NCBI GenBank assembly: GCA_016703425.1
Contig: JADJCA010000001.1
Location: 434,001-498,000, forward strand
Direction of reading: 5' to 3'
Source: Myxococcales bacterium
GTDB lineage: Bacteria > Myxococcota_A > Polyangia > Polyangiales > Polyangiaceae
DNA: 64,000 nt
Shown: positions 16,564 to 25,060 of the stretch, one piece after another
Layout of the letters: each line of letters starts with the position of its first letter
How positions within the stretch are numbered: the first letter of the stretch is position 1
Made by a program: the position numbers and the translations under genes
Notes under the pieces: generated by a model
The model's database searches: none
The model's input: only the letters and a program-made list of their open reading frames with translations
Told to the model about the DNA's origin: nothing

Positions 16564-17607
16564 GTGTCCCACGAAGCGCCCGTCGATTCTCCAAAGGCTC
16601 CCTCCGACATCGAACTCCTGGACCGCGCGGCCTCCGCGTGTCGTCGGTTGAAGGAGGCCGTCTCCGCCAAGGTCGTGGGGCAAGAGCAGGTCATCGACTT
16701 GATGCTCATCGCGCTCTTGGCCCGGGGGCACGCGCTGCTCGTGGGCGTGCCGGGACTCGCGAAGACGCTCCTCGTGGCCTCGCTGGCGGAGGCGCTCGAC
16801 CTCGGCTTCGGACGCGTGCAGTTCACACCGGACCTCTTGCCGGCAGACATCACCGGGACCGACGTGCTCCAGGAGGACGAAGACGATCGCGGCAGCGTGC
16901 GAAGGCGCCTCCGGTTCTTGCCGGGCCCCATCTTTCACAACCTCGTCTTGGCCGACGAGATCAACCGAACGCCGCCGAAGACGCAGGCCGCCCTGCTTCA
17001 GGCTATGCAGGAGCGACGCGTGACCGTCGGCACCACGACGCACACCTTGCCCGATCCTTTTCAGGTCTTCGCGACGCGAAACCCCATCGAACAAGAGGGC
17101 ACGTATCCGCTCCCCGAGGCGCAGCTCGACCGCTTCCTCCTCGAGATCCACATCGACTACCCGTCGGAGCACGAGGAGCGCGAGATCGCCCGCCGCACCA
17201 CGAGCGCCGACGTGCCGTCGGTGCCGCGCGTGCTCCGCGCCGACGAGGTGCGCGCCCTTCAGGGCCTCGTGCCGCGCATGCCGGTGACCGACGCGGCGGT
17301 GGCGCACGCCGTCGCGCTGGGCCGTGCCACGCGGCCCAGCGGCGGCTCCCAAGGGCAGGGCGCCGTCCCCCGCGAGGTGACCGAATACGTGCGCTTCGGC
17401 GCCGGCCCTCGCGGCTCGCAGGCCCTCATCTTCGCGGCCAAGGCCCGCGCGGCGATCCGAGGGCAAGCGGCCGCCGACGTCGAAGACGTTCGCGCTGTGG
17501 CCGTCGCCGTCCTTCGCCACCGCCTCGTCTTGAGCTATCGGGCGGAGGCCGAGGGCGTCCGCGATCTCGACATCGTGCAGCGCGTTGTGGCCTCCGTCGC
17601 CACGTGA
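16564..17607 (+). CDS. MoxR family AAA+ ATPase
   Basis: MoxR-type AAA+ ATPase of 347 residues, a chaperone-like machine for maturation or metal insertion in client complexes. Walker A is GVPGLAKT, Walker B is LADEIN, and sensor 1 is in FATRNPIEQEGTYPLPEAQLDRF, the MoxR hallmark. GTG at 16564 was chosen because family similarity begins soon after; the frame is open upstream to 16468. MoxR genes usually precede DUF58 and VWA-domain genes, but here the next gene encodes a MATCAP-like peptidase 64 bp downstream, so this is an orphan-type MoxR or it serves that neighbour. Confidence 0.92.
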   Translation: MSHEAPVDSPKAPSDIELLDRAASACRRLKEAVSAKVVGQEQVIDLMLIALLARGHALLVGVPGLAKTLLVASLAEALDLGFGRVQFTPDLLPADITGTDVLQEDEDDRGSVRRRLRFLPGPIFHNLVLADEINRTPPKTQAALLQAMQERRVTVGTTTHTLPDPFQVFATRNPIEQEGTYPLPEAQLDRFLLEIHIDYPSEHEEREIARRTTSADVPSVPRVLRADEVRALQGLVPRMPVTDAAVAHAVALGRATRPSGGSQGQGAVPREVTEYVRFGAGPRGSQALIFAAKARAAIRGQAAADVEDVRAVAVAVLRHRLVLSYRAEAEGVRDLDIVQRVVASVAT

Positions 17608-17650
17608 GCGCGTGTCGGGTGGAGGGGCCCGTTTCCGAATAAATTGGCCC

Positions 17651-17668
17651 TCAGCCTCAAAAGGCTGA
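17651..17668 (+). promoter_or_regulatory. Hairpin abutting the start of the MATCAP-like gene
   Basis: TCAGCC (17651-17656) and GGCTGA (17663-17668) form a 6-bp stem with loop TCAAAA, followed by AAAA and the ATG at 17672. It occupies the place where a ribosome site would be, and no Shine-Dalgarno sequence is visible otherwise. It could control initiation, or ATG 17684 may be the true start. It lacks the T-run of a terminator. Confidence 0.4.
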
Positions 17669-17671
17669 AAA

Positions 17672-19168
17672 ATGCATGCATCCATGGCCGAACGAGGACC
17701 AACGGGCGGGCCTGGCGACGAACGTGGCGCCAAAGGTGGCTCCGCGAAGAAGGAGCCGAAGGATCCGAAGGAGCCCAAGGCGGAGCCCGTCCCGGCCGCC
17801 GCCACATCCTCCAAGAAGCTCGACGCAGAGGAGAGCCTCTCGGAGCGCGTCCCGTCGATTCCGCCGATTCCAGCGGCCGGGCCGTGGCGCAGCTACAAGG
17901 AGATCGTCTCGCAGCTCGCGGCTCGTGTCGTCGAAGCGCAGCGCCCCGTGCGGATCCTCCAGTCGATTCGCTGGGACGGGCAGGTCGAAGAGCAGTTCTG
18001 GAAGAGCAAGTGCAAGGAGCTCCCGAAGGTCGACGCGGCGTATTACCAGACCGTCGACCTCGGCTTCGACCCGAAGGCCAAAGCCGAGGAGTTCGAGGAG
18101 ATCGCCCGTGACGTGGAGCAGGGCATCGGCGACGGCGACGCCATCGGCGGGATCCTGCGCACGACGGCGCTCGAGTACCGCGACGTGGTGCGCATGCTCG
18201 CGGCCCGCGGGACGCCGACGTTCTACGCCTACGCGCGGAAGCTCTATGGCTCACCGAAGGACAAGTTCCCGGACGGCAAGAGCACCGTTCGCGATCTGGG
18301 CCACGTGCTCTACGGCATTCTCACCAACGCCGACGAGAGCGTCCTGGGCCCGGCGCAGGAACGCACGCTGGGCGCGACCGAGTGCGCCGACGAGCTGAAC
18401 GAGCGCTTCGGCCGCTATTTCGCCGACACGGAAGTGCGCGTCCACGTCGACGACTCGCTCTTGGCCGACGCGGCCGCCGGCAGCGACTACGTCAAGATCC
18501 GAAGCGGCGCGAAATTCTCGATGCGCGACATCGACATCCTCGAGGTGCACGAGGGTTGGGTTCACGTGGCGACGTCGCTCAACGGGCAGGCGCAGCCGGT
18601 CGCCAAGTGGCTCGCGAAGGGGCCACCGCGAACGACGGCGGTTCAAGAAGGGCTGGCGGCGCTCCTCGAGATCTTCACGTTCCGGACGTACCCGAGGCGC
18701 GCACGGCGACTCAACGATCGCGTCATTGCCGTCGACAAGGCGGAGGATGGCGCGAGCTTCTTGGAGGTCTTCGAGTGGTTTCGCACCGAGGGCTACGAGG
18801 AAGAGGAGTGTTTCCACAGCGCCCGGCGCATCTTCCGCGGCGGCGTCGTGGAAGGTGGCGCGCCCTTCACGAAGGACGCTTCGTACTGCCGCGGCGTGGT
18901 CTTGAACTACGCGTTCATCCGCAGCGCCATCCAGCACAACCGCGCCGAGCTGATTCCGTACCTCTTCATCGGCAAGGTCGCCCACGAAGACGTGCCGGTG
19001 CTCTACGCGCGGGTGAACGAAGGCGTCGTGAAGCCGCCGAGGTACCTCCCGAGCATGTTCCGGGACCTGAACGGCCTCGCCATCTGGATGGCGTATTCGA
19101 GCTTCTTCTCGCAGCTCGGCGGCGACGCCGTCGCGGACTACTACGGGAAGCTCTTCGAGCGAACGTGA
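17672..19168 (+). CDS. QEGLA-motif/MATCAP-like metallopeptidase (DUF1704)
   Basis: Protein of 498 residues in the DUF1704 family, called flavohemoglobin expression-modulating QEGLA protein in bacteria. The same fold in animals is the tubulin tyrosine carboxypeptidase MATCAP. The metal site HExxxH is at His293-Glu294-His298 and the downstream Glu ligand lies in QEGLA at 325-329, so the protein looks catalytically intact. The first 70 residues are a low-complexity Lys/Pro/Glu tail without signal peptide, so it acts in the cytosol. The substrate in bacteria is unknown. ATG 17684 is an alternative start. It follows the moxR-type gene by 64 bp and may be co-transcribed. Confidence 0.88.
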   Translation: MHASMAERGPTGGPGDERGAKGGSAKKEPKDPKEPKAEPVPAAATSSKKLDAEESLSERVPSIPPIPAAGPWRSYKEIVSQLAARVVEAQRPVRILQSIRWDGQVEEQFWKSKCKELPKVDAAYYQTVDLGFDPKAKAEEFEEIARDVEQGIGDGDAIGGILRTTALEYRDVVRMLAARGTPTFYAYARKLYGSPKDKFPDGKSTVRDLGHVLYGILTNADESVLGPAQERTLGATECADELNERFGRYFADTEVRVHVDDSLLADAAAGSDYVKIRSGAKFSMRDIDILEVHEGWVHVATSLNGQAQPVAKWLAKGPPRTTAVQEGLAALLEIFTFRTYPRRARRLNDRVIAVDKAEDGASFLEVFEWFRTEGYEEEECFHSARRIFRGGVVEGGAPFTKDASYCRGVVLNYAFIRSAIQHNRAELIPYLFIGKVAHEDVPVLYARVNEGVVKPPRYLPSMFRDLNGLAIWMAYSSFFSQLGGDAVADYYGKLFERT

Positions 19169-19172
19169 GGGC

Positions 19173-19182
19173 GGGGGGGGGG
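19173..19182 (+). repeat. Run of ten G
   Basis: A homopolymer of ten G lies just after the stop of the MATCAP-like gene. It is a likely site of slippage or base-call error. The rest of 19169-19247 has no recognisable signal. Confidence 0.8.
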
Positions 19183-19247
19183 AACGCTCCTCGACTCGGG
19201 TCGGTTAGCCCGTCTGGCGCTGCCTATGCCGCAGTAGCATCATCGAC

Positions 19248-19511
19248 ATGGCCATCATTGCCGTCCATCGTGAGTCAGGCGCTAAATACGTGATCTTGGG
19301 CGGAGGCATCCGCATGTTCACGCCCAGCCCTCCCATTAAGGCAGAGTCTCAACGCGAGACCAGTCACGCATCGCGCAGCGTACCCGTGACGATGATGGCC
19401 ACCTGCGACGGAGAGGGCGTCATCACGTGGTTTCGCTGCGAAGACATGCGGGTCATCGAGATCGATGGAGCGCCCCCCAGCGCCGTGCTCGCGAGCCGAC
19501 CGCATCGATGA
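19248..19511 (+). CDS. Small hypothetical protein
   Basis: An 87-residue frame from ATG 19248. The N-terminus (MAIIAVHRESGAKYVILGGG) and the C-terminal segment (ITWFRCEDMRVIEIDGAPP) have the alternating pattern of a small beta-sheet protein rather than of a chance GC-rich frame. No family was recognised. It stands alone between the MATCAP-like gene and the pseudokinase gene on the other strand. Genuine translation is likely but not certain. Confidence 0.5.
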   Translation: MAIIAVHRESGAKYVILGGGIRMFTPSPPIKAESQRETSHASRSVPVTMMATCDGEGVITWFRCEDMRVIEIDGAPPSAVLASRPHR

Positions 19512-19603
19512 CGTGAGGGAGGACCCACCCGGGCCGAGCGGTGTCCTCTCCAACCAGGTGCGCATTCGTAGCGAAGGTCACGGAGTGAGTCCCGCGCGTC
19601 CGC

Positions 19604-21286
19604 TCAGTACGTCGTCGTAAACGAGTCCATCTTCGCGCTGTTGGGCCAGCCGAGGCCGCGCACGTGGCGGTCGACGCAGGACGCGACCTTGCCGTCGCTC
19701 GGGTTCGTGTAAACGCTGACGCCAACGGCGCGGCCGTTCTTGATGGCGATCTTCACGGTCACCTTCATGCTGTCGGGGGCGCCGCAGCCGCTGATGAACG
19801 ACGCGTTGGCCATGGGCCCCGAGAGCTGCGCGTTGGTGAGATCGGGCCCCGACGACTTGCCCATTTGGATCTCTTGCACGTTCGAGTTGAGCGCCGCCTC
19901 GTAGCTCATGCCCGATGGAAAACCTCCGCCAGCGCCGCCGCTGCCAGCTCGCCCACCGGCGCCGCCGGCGCGCTTCTGGCCCTTCACGCCGCCTTGCACG
20001 TCGACGCTCACGCTGTTCTCGTTCTCGACGTTCACGTCGTCTTTGCGTTCGCCCACTTTCTTGTAGAGGAAGAGGCCGGCCGCGCCCACGATGCCGAGGA
20101 TCAAGACGGCGCCAACGGCGGTCTTCATGATGCCGGCGGTCTTGTCCTTTTGGGCGACGGCGGCGACGGCCTTCTTCTCGGCGACGATCTCGCGCTTGAG
20201 CTCGGCTTGGTCGGCGAAGGGGGCGAAGTCCGCCCAATCGGCGATGGCCTTGCTGTCGCCGGAGATCTCGTCGCGCAGCACGTCCGTCAGCAAGAACCGG
20301 TGCGAGATGATCTGCTGCAAGAGCTCGACGGCCGCGAAGGGGCCGTGGTCCATGCGATCTTTGTGGACGACGTACCGCGGCCGCTGGTCCGACTCGAGGC
20401 GCTCCTTGAGCGCCGCGAGCTGCGCCGTCGGGTTGGCCACGGTGCGCGCCGACTGCGGCGCGGCGGGAGCGGCGGCGGCGAAGGGATCACTCAGATCCCC
20501 GCGTGACGACGCTGGCGCCGGCGGCGGCCGCGACGAAGGCCTCGAGGACATGGGCGCCGGCAAGGGCGGCGTCGCCAGCGCAGCGCCGCTCGCGTTGATG
20601 TTGGGAATGCCCGTCGGCACGATGACCGCGTCGTGCGAAGGCGCCGGCGCGTTCGACGGGATAAACGAGAGGCGTATGTCGACCTCGAAGTCACCGCCCT
20701 TGTCGAGCCGCGAGGCGTCCACGGGGGGCGGCGGGAGGCTCCGCTCGGGCGCGAAGCCGTGGAGCGCGCTCGCGAGGGCGCCCAAGTCGTCGGGCCGATG
20801 AGCCGGATCGGCCACGAGGGCCTTGGCGAGCAACGTCTCGAGCGCCTCGGTGATGGAAGGCTCGATCTCGCGAGGCCGCGCCATGCCCGTGCCCGCCGTT
20901 TGACCCGTGAGCGCCTCGTAGAGCATCGCACCGATGGCGAAGACGCTGCCGCGGCTGCCTCCGGGCTCTAGCGTTCGGCCAAGCTCGGGGGCCGTGCACG
21001 CGCGATCGCGCGGAGAGGTGGGAACGACGGCGAGCGAGGGCTCGATGCGGGGGGCGCCGTCGGGGCTCGCGACGATGCACGAGGGATGGAGGTAGAGCTT
21101 TTCGCCGCGCTCGTGGCGGGCCTTTGCGTCGAGGCAAACGGGCACGAAGACGCCGATGGCCTCGCCGACGCTCAGGCGTTGCCCCATTCGAAAGCGACTC
21201 TCGAAGAGGGACCGGAGGGTGGTGCCCAGCGGAGCACCGGCGAGAGGCGCCGGCCCATGGGCTTGGGCCGCAGACGACATCGACAT
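19604..21286 (-). CDS. Kinase-remnant/GYF_2/AgmX membrane protein
   Basis: Protein of 560 residues with an unusual architecture. Residues 1-178 look like the C-lobe of a Ser/Thr kinase without N-lobe: the catalytic loop is LYLHPSCIVA in place of HRDLKPxNIL, the DFG position reads EPS, but Thr-Ala-Pro-Glu and the VFAIGAMLYEALTG helix remain. It has no Lys or Asp for catalysis and is a pseudokinase. Next come a Pro/Ser linker (180-300), a GYF_2-like domain (303-356, YVVHKDRMDHGPF), a transmembrane helix (387-407), a Gly-rich spacer, and an AgmX/PglI-type C-terminal domain (461-560) with Cys501 and Cys537. The last domain is TonB-like and would lie in the periplasm. It probably links a cytosolic signal to the envelope. 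Confidence 0.8.
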   Translation of the reverse strand: MSMSSAAQAHGPAPLAGAPLGTTLRSLFESRFRMGQRLSVGEAIGVFVPVCLDAKARHERGEKLYLHPSCIVASPDGAPRIEPSLAVVPTSPRDRACTAPELGRTLEPGGSRGSVFAIGAMLYEALTGQTAGTGMARPREIEPSITEALETLLAKALVADPAHRPDDLGALASALHGFAPERSLPPPPVDASRLDKGGDFEVDIRLSFIPSNAPAPSHDAVIVPTGIPNINASGAALATPPLPAPMSSRPSSRPPPAPASSRGDLSDPFAAAAPAAPQSARTVANPTAQLAALKERLESDQRPRYVVHKDRMDHGPFAAVELLQQIISHRFLLTDVLRDEISGDSKAIADWADFAPFADQAELKREIVAEKKAVAAVAQKDKTAGIMKTAVGAVLILGIVGAAGLFLYKKVGERKDDVNVENENSVSVDVQGGVKGQKRAGGAGGRAGSGGAGGGFPSGMSYEAALNSNVQEIQMGKSSGPDLTNAQLSGPMANASFISGCGAPDSMKVTVKIAIKNGRAVGVSVYTNPSDGKVASCVDRHVRGLGWPNSAKMDSFTTTY

Positions 21287-21338
21287 CGAGTCAGAATACA
21301 GGACGTTCGCTAGTCCCGGCTACTGGCCACCGGAACGA

Positions 21339-23396
21339 TCAGGCCCGCTCGCGGGCCGCCTCGGCCACAATCGTACGACCTCCGATCACACGCCCCGAGA
21401 GCGCCTCAATGGCCTTCGCGAGCATCTCGCGGCGCACATTGACGAAGGTCGCGCGGTCGCGAACCTGGATCGGCCCCGTGTCGGCGCGCTCGATACCGGC
21501 CCCGTCGGTGAGCAGTCGCTGAATGTCGTCGGGCTTGGCACCGTCGCGCCGCCCGACGTTGACGTAGAGGCGGGCAAAGGCCTCGTCGGACGCGTCGGCG
21601 ACCGTCGCAGGCGCCGGCGCCGCAAAGGGGCCGGGCTCTTCGCGATAGCCCGGGAGCTCCGGCGTCTCGCGTTCAAACTCCACCATGGGCGGCGGGGCCG
21701 GCATCGTCGCGTCGGCTCGGCGGCGAGGCGTCGTGGCGGCCTTGGGCGGCGGCGCCACGATGGTGTTCGCCGCATCGAGCGGCGGCTCCGTCTTCGTGAC
21801 GACGACGACATCGGGACCGCCGCCCGTTCGCAGCGTGCGCTCCGCGCGGTCGGCCGAGCCGCGACTGTCACGACCTTCACGGCGCCCGCGATCACGGTCG
21901 CGGTCGCGTTCACGCGTCGGCCGCTGCGCCGACGAGCGGCCACCTTCCGGCAGCGACGAGACCGCCACGGTCGACGGGACGGCGGATGCCGGAACGACGT
22001 CGGCGACGGGCTTGGGATTTTTCGCGCGACGTGCCTCGGCGGCCTCGCGCGTCGTATCCGGTCGCGCCCCGAGGTGCTCGCGCAAGAGCGACGCAAGGAC
22101 GACCTCCCCCTTCGCGTGCGTAAGCAATCGGCGAGCGAGCGCGAGATCTTCGAGGTGAACATCCCGCGAACCGAACGCCTCCACGAACGTCTGGACGAGA
22201 TCGGCTTCTTGCCGCGTCTTCATCTCCGTCGGCGTGGGGAGCTGCTTCTCGATGGGGCGAAGCTTGTAGGTCAGCCGCAGGAGGTAGAGCTTGCCGACGT
22301 CGTGCCCGGTTACGAGCGAGATGGCCATGCCGGTCTTGCCGGCGCGGCCGGTGCGCCCCGTGCGATGCACGTACGACTCGGCGGCCTCCGGGAAGTCGTG
22401 GTTGATGACGTGCGTAAGGTGCGAGATGTCGATGCCTCGGGCCGCGACGTCGGTGGCCACGAGGAAGCGAAGCTTGCCCTCGCGCGTGCGCGCCATGACG
22501 CGCTCGCGCTCGTTCTGGCCCAAGTCGCTGTTGAGCCAGTCGGCGTCGTACCCTTGGTTTTGAAGGGCTTCCGCCACGCGTTCCGTCTCGTCGCGCGTGT
22601 TGCAGAAGATGACGGCGCTCTCCGGATCCTCGACCTCAAGGATGCGCACCAGCTCCTTGCGCTTGTCGACGCCCGACGGCACCAAGTAGACGAAGTGGCT
22701 GATCTCAAGGGCGCCGACCTGATCGCTCGAGAGCGTGATGAACTCGGGCTCCTTGAGCTGACGCTCGGCGAGGCGCTCGATGTCCGGCGGGATCGTCGCG
22801 CTGAAGAAGAGACCCTGACGCTCTTTCGGGAGCGAATCGGCGATGGCGTGGAGCTCTTTGGCAAAGCCCATCGACAACATCTCGTCGGCTTCGTCGAGGA
22901 CGAAGATGCGAATGCCACTCGTGTCGAGGGTCCCGCGACGAATGTGGTCGAGGACGCGGCCCGGCGTGCCGGAGACGATTTGAGCGCCGCCGTTGAGCGC
23001 CTCGATCTGTTGACCCATCGGCGCGCCGCCGTAGATGGGGAGGACCTTGATGCCGCGGTGCGCGGCGAGCTTTTCGAGCTCGCGCGACACTTGAAGCGCC
23101 AGCTCGCGCGTGGGCCCGAGGATGAGCGCTTGCACGCGCGGCTCACCGCGCCGGACGAGCTGATCGATGATGGGAAGGCCGAAGGCCGCCGTCTTTCCCG
23201 TACCGGTTCGCGCTTGAACCACGAGGTTCTTCCCGCGAACAGCGGGCTCGTAGACGGCCAGCTGCACCGGCGTCGGCGAGGCGTAGCCCATCGCGTCGAT
23301 GGCGCGTCGGACCTCGGGGGTAAGGGGAAGGACGTCGAACGTCGGTTTGGCCGGTGGGGGCGCGCTCGGTTCGGCGCTCTGGGAATTCTCAGTCAC
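21339..23396 (-). CDS. deaD: DEAD-box ATP-dependent RNA helicase with DbpA-type C-terminal domain
   Basis: RNA helicase of 685 residues. Motif I is ARTGTGKT (62-69); the PTRELA, GTPGR, LDEADEML, SAT and HRTGRTGRAG motifs all follow in order. After the RecA core comes an Arg/Asp-rich disordered stretch (about 480-590), then an RRM-like DbpA RNA-binding domain at the C-terminus (VNVGRRDGAKPDDIQ onward). This is the CsdA/DeaD layout, associated with ribosome assembly and RNA turnover in the cold. The start is ATG 23396, 10 bp after the stop of the small membrane-protein gene on the same strand, so the two form an operon. Confidence 0.93.
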   Translation of the reverse strand: MTENSQSAEPSAPPPAKPTFDVLPLTPEVRRAIDAMGYASPTPVQLAVYEPAVRGKNLVVQARTGTGKTAAFGLPIIDQLVRRGEPRVQALILGPTRELALQVSRELEKLAAHRGIKVLPIYGGAPMGQQIEALNGGAQIVSGTPGRVLDHIRRGTLDTSGIRIFVLDEADEMLSMGFAKELHAIADSLPKERQGLFFSATIPPDIERLAERQLKEPEFITLSSDQVGALEISHFVYLVPSGVDKRKELVRILEVEDPESAVIFCNTRDETERVAEALQNQGYDADWLNSDLGQNERERVMARTREGKLRFLVATDVAARGIDISHLTHVINHDFPEAAESYVHRTGRTGRAGKTGMAISLVTGHDVGKLYLLRLTYKLRPIEKQLPTPTEMKTRQEADLVQTFVEAFGSRDVHLEDLALARRLLTHAKGEVVLASLLREHLGARPDTTREAAEARRAKNPKPVADVVPASAVPSTVAVSSLPEGGRSSAQRPTRERDRDRDRGRREGRDSRGSADRAERTLRTGGGPDVVVVTKTEPPLDAANTIVAPPPKAATTPRRRADATMPAPPPMVEFERETPELPGYREEPGPFAAPAPATVADASDEAFARLYVNVGRRDGAKPDDIQRLLTDGAGIERADTGPIQVRDRATFVNVRREMLAKAIEALSGRVIGGRTIVAEAARERA

Positions 23397-23406
23397 GGCG
23401 GCCTTC

Positions 23407-23892
23407 TTAGCGCGAAACGCCGCCCGCCGGGGGGCTTTCGAGCCAAGGGCCGAGGGGACCGGTCTCGCGGGCGTGGCGACGTGCCCAGCCCTCTTGGATG
23501 CGCCGCTGCCGAATGACGGCGCTCAGGGCGTCTGCCTCCCCGGGTCCGCCGCAGGCGCGCGCGGCCTCGTTCCCACGGTCCCAATCGGGGTCCACGGCGC
23601 GGCGAAAACGTGTTGCCGCGTCCTCTTCGTCGCGAGCCCACAGCGAGGCGCGAAGCCCTCGATCGAGGGCCTGCGCGAGCGCTCGTAGCTCCCGTGCGCA
23701 GGGCTCCGAAACGTCAGGCCCGACCTTCGGATCGTTGGCGAATATCTGGGGAACGACCACCGCCGAGGTCCAGGCGATGAAGGTCAGCAGGACCGCCAGG
23801 TAGCCGACCAGGATGACACGCTGCCCTGGCCCCATGGGCGGCGCCGGCGGCGGCGTCCCGGGCGCGCGCTCCGAAGGGGCCGGCGAATCCAT
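23407..23892 (-). CDS. Hypothetical membrane-anchored protein
   Basis: Protein of 161 residues with a Pro-rich N-terminus (about 1-22), one transmembrane segment (VILVGYLAVLLTFIAWTSAV, about 26-45) and a hydrophilic, Arg/Ala-rich C-terminal domain with two cysteines that would be periplasmic. No family was recognised. It lies 10 bp upstream of the helicase gene and is likely co-transcribed with it from the promoter region shared with the divergent polyprenyl synthase gene. Confidence 0.65.
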   Translation of the reverse strand: MDSPAPSERAPGTPPPAPPMGPGQRVILVGYLAVLLTFIAWTSAVVVPQIFANDPKVGPDVSEPCARELRALAQALDRGLRASLWARDEEDAATRFRRAVDPDWDRGNEAARACGGPGEADALSAVIRQRRIQEGWARRHARETGPLGPWLESPPAGGVSR

Positions 23893-23978
23893 GCTCCTTG
23901 TTCCCGCACCCTGCGGGTGCCGTCAACGAAGATGGGCAGGCCGATGGGCCTTGACCCCCCACGGAAGCCCCCACATAG

Positions 23979-23994
23979 TTCAAATTGTTTTGAA
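23979..23994. promoter_or_regulatory. AT-rich inverted repeat in front of the polyprenyl synthase operon
   Basis: TTCAAA (23979-23984), TTGT, TTTGAA (23989-23994) form a perfect 6-4-6 palindrome, 13 bp before the ATG at 24008. It stands out in a GC-rich background and has the size of a MarR/GbsR dimer site; a regulator of that class is the second gene of the operon. A GC-rich hairpin (GCACCC/GGGTGC, 23906-23920) lies closer to the divergent gene. Confidence 0.45.
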
Positions 23995-24007
23995 GGTTGC
24001 GAGCGCC

Positions 24008-25060
24008 ATGAATCTTGGATCCGATGGGCTCCTCGTCCCGAGGGACGCGGTCGCCTTGCTGGCTGACCCGGCGGCCCAGGCTTCCACGGATGTGCGCTCA
24101 CGCCTGGGTGAGGTCGCCGCGCTCTTCGCGGACGATCTCGCTCGCATCGAAGAACGGCTCCTCGCCGCGACGCGCCAGGGGATGGCGCCTTCCACGGACG
24201 CGGCGCAACACCTCCTCGCCGCCGGCGGCAAGCGCGTGCGCCCCCTCACGGTGCTGCTTTCGGCGGCCGTATTCGGTCAGGCCGCGGGCGTAGCCGCGAC
24301 CGTTGAGCTGGGCGCCGTCAGCGAGCTCATCCACCTCGCGACGCTGCTCCACGACGACGTCCTCGACGACGGGCTCGAGCGGCGCGGTCAACCGACCTCG
24401 CGACGCCTTTGGGGCAATGCCGTCAGCGTCCTCGCAGGCGATCTGTTGCTCACCCACGCGCTCGAGCGGACGAGCCGCGTGGGCATAAGCGACGTCATGG
24501 AGGACCTCTTCCGGACGCTGCGGCGGCTCGTCGACGGCGAGGTCGTTCAGCTGCGAGGCCGCACGCAACTCGACCCAAGCGAAGAGACCTACTTCTACGT
24601 CGCCCGAAACAAGACCGCGTCGCTCTTCGGCTGGGCGGCGCGCGCCGGGGCCCGAGCCGCCGGGGCGAGCGCTTCTGAAGCGCAGACCATGGGCACCTTC
24701 GGCGAGGAGCTGGGCATCGCGTTTCAGCTCGTCGACGACGCCATCGACTACGAGGGCGACACCGGGAAGACCAAGCTCGGTGACCTTCGCGAAGACAAGC
24801 TGACGTTGCCGCTCTTGCGAACGCTGGCGACACGACCGGAGCTGTTGCGTGACGTCGAGGCCGTCCGCGCGGGCGACGACGGCGAGCCCGTCGAGCGCCT
24901 CCTCGTCGCGGTGCGCGCTGGCACCGGATGCCGCGACACGAGGCAGCTCGCGAAGCTCCACACGGAGCGTTGCCTCGAGGCCCTCGCGGCAGCGCCAGCG
25001 GGGCCGGCGCGGGACCTGCTCGCGTCGGTGGCGCGAGAGCTCACGGGGCGCGGCCGATGA
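24008..25060 (+). CDS. ispB: Long-chain polyprenyl diphosphate synthase
   Basis: Trans-prenyltransferase of 350 residues that chain-extends farnesyl/geranylgeranyl diphosphate, probably for the quinone side chain. The first Asp-rich motif is LLHDDVLDDGLERRG and the second is QLVDDAIDYEGD, both complete. GKRVRP, near residue 76, is the usual IPP-binding segment. ATG at 24008 is the first sensible start; upstream sequence in frame is not family-like. The last four bases (ATGA) overlap the next gene, a MarR/GbsR-type regulator, so the two are translated together. Confidence 0.92.
   Translation: MNLGSDGLLVPRDAVALLADPAAQASTDVRSRLGEVAALFADDLARIEERLLAATRQGMAPSTDAAQHLLAAGGKRVRPLTVLLSAAVFGQAAGVAATVELGAVSELIHLATLLHDDVLDDGLERRGQPTSRRLWGNAVSVLAGDLLLTHALERTSRVGISDVMEDLFRTLRRLVDGEVVQLRGRTQLDPSEETYFYVARNKTASLFGWAARAGARAAGASASEAQTMGTFGEELGIAFQLVDDAIDYEGDTGKTKLGDLREDKLTLPLLRTLATRPELLRDVEAVRAGDDGEPVERLLVAVRAGTGCRDTRQLAKLHTERCLEALAAAPAGPARDLLASVARELTGRGR

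Noticed and set aside
21156..23516. Plus-strand frame of 786 codons opposite the helicase gene
   Set aside because: It is the reverse reading of a clear DEAD-box helicase and shows no domain.
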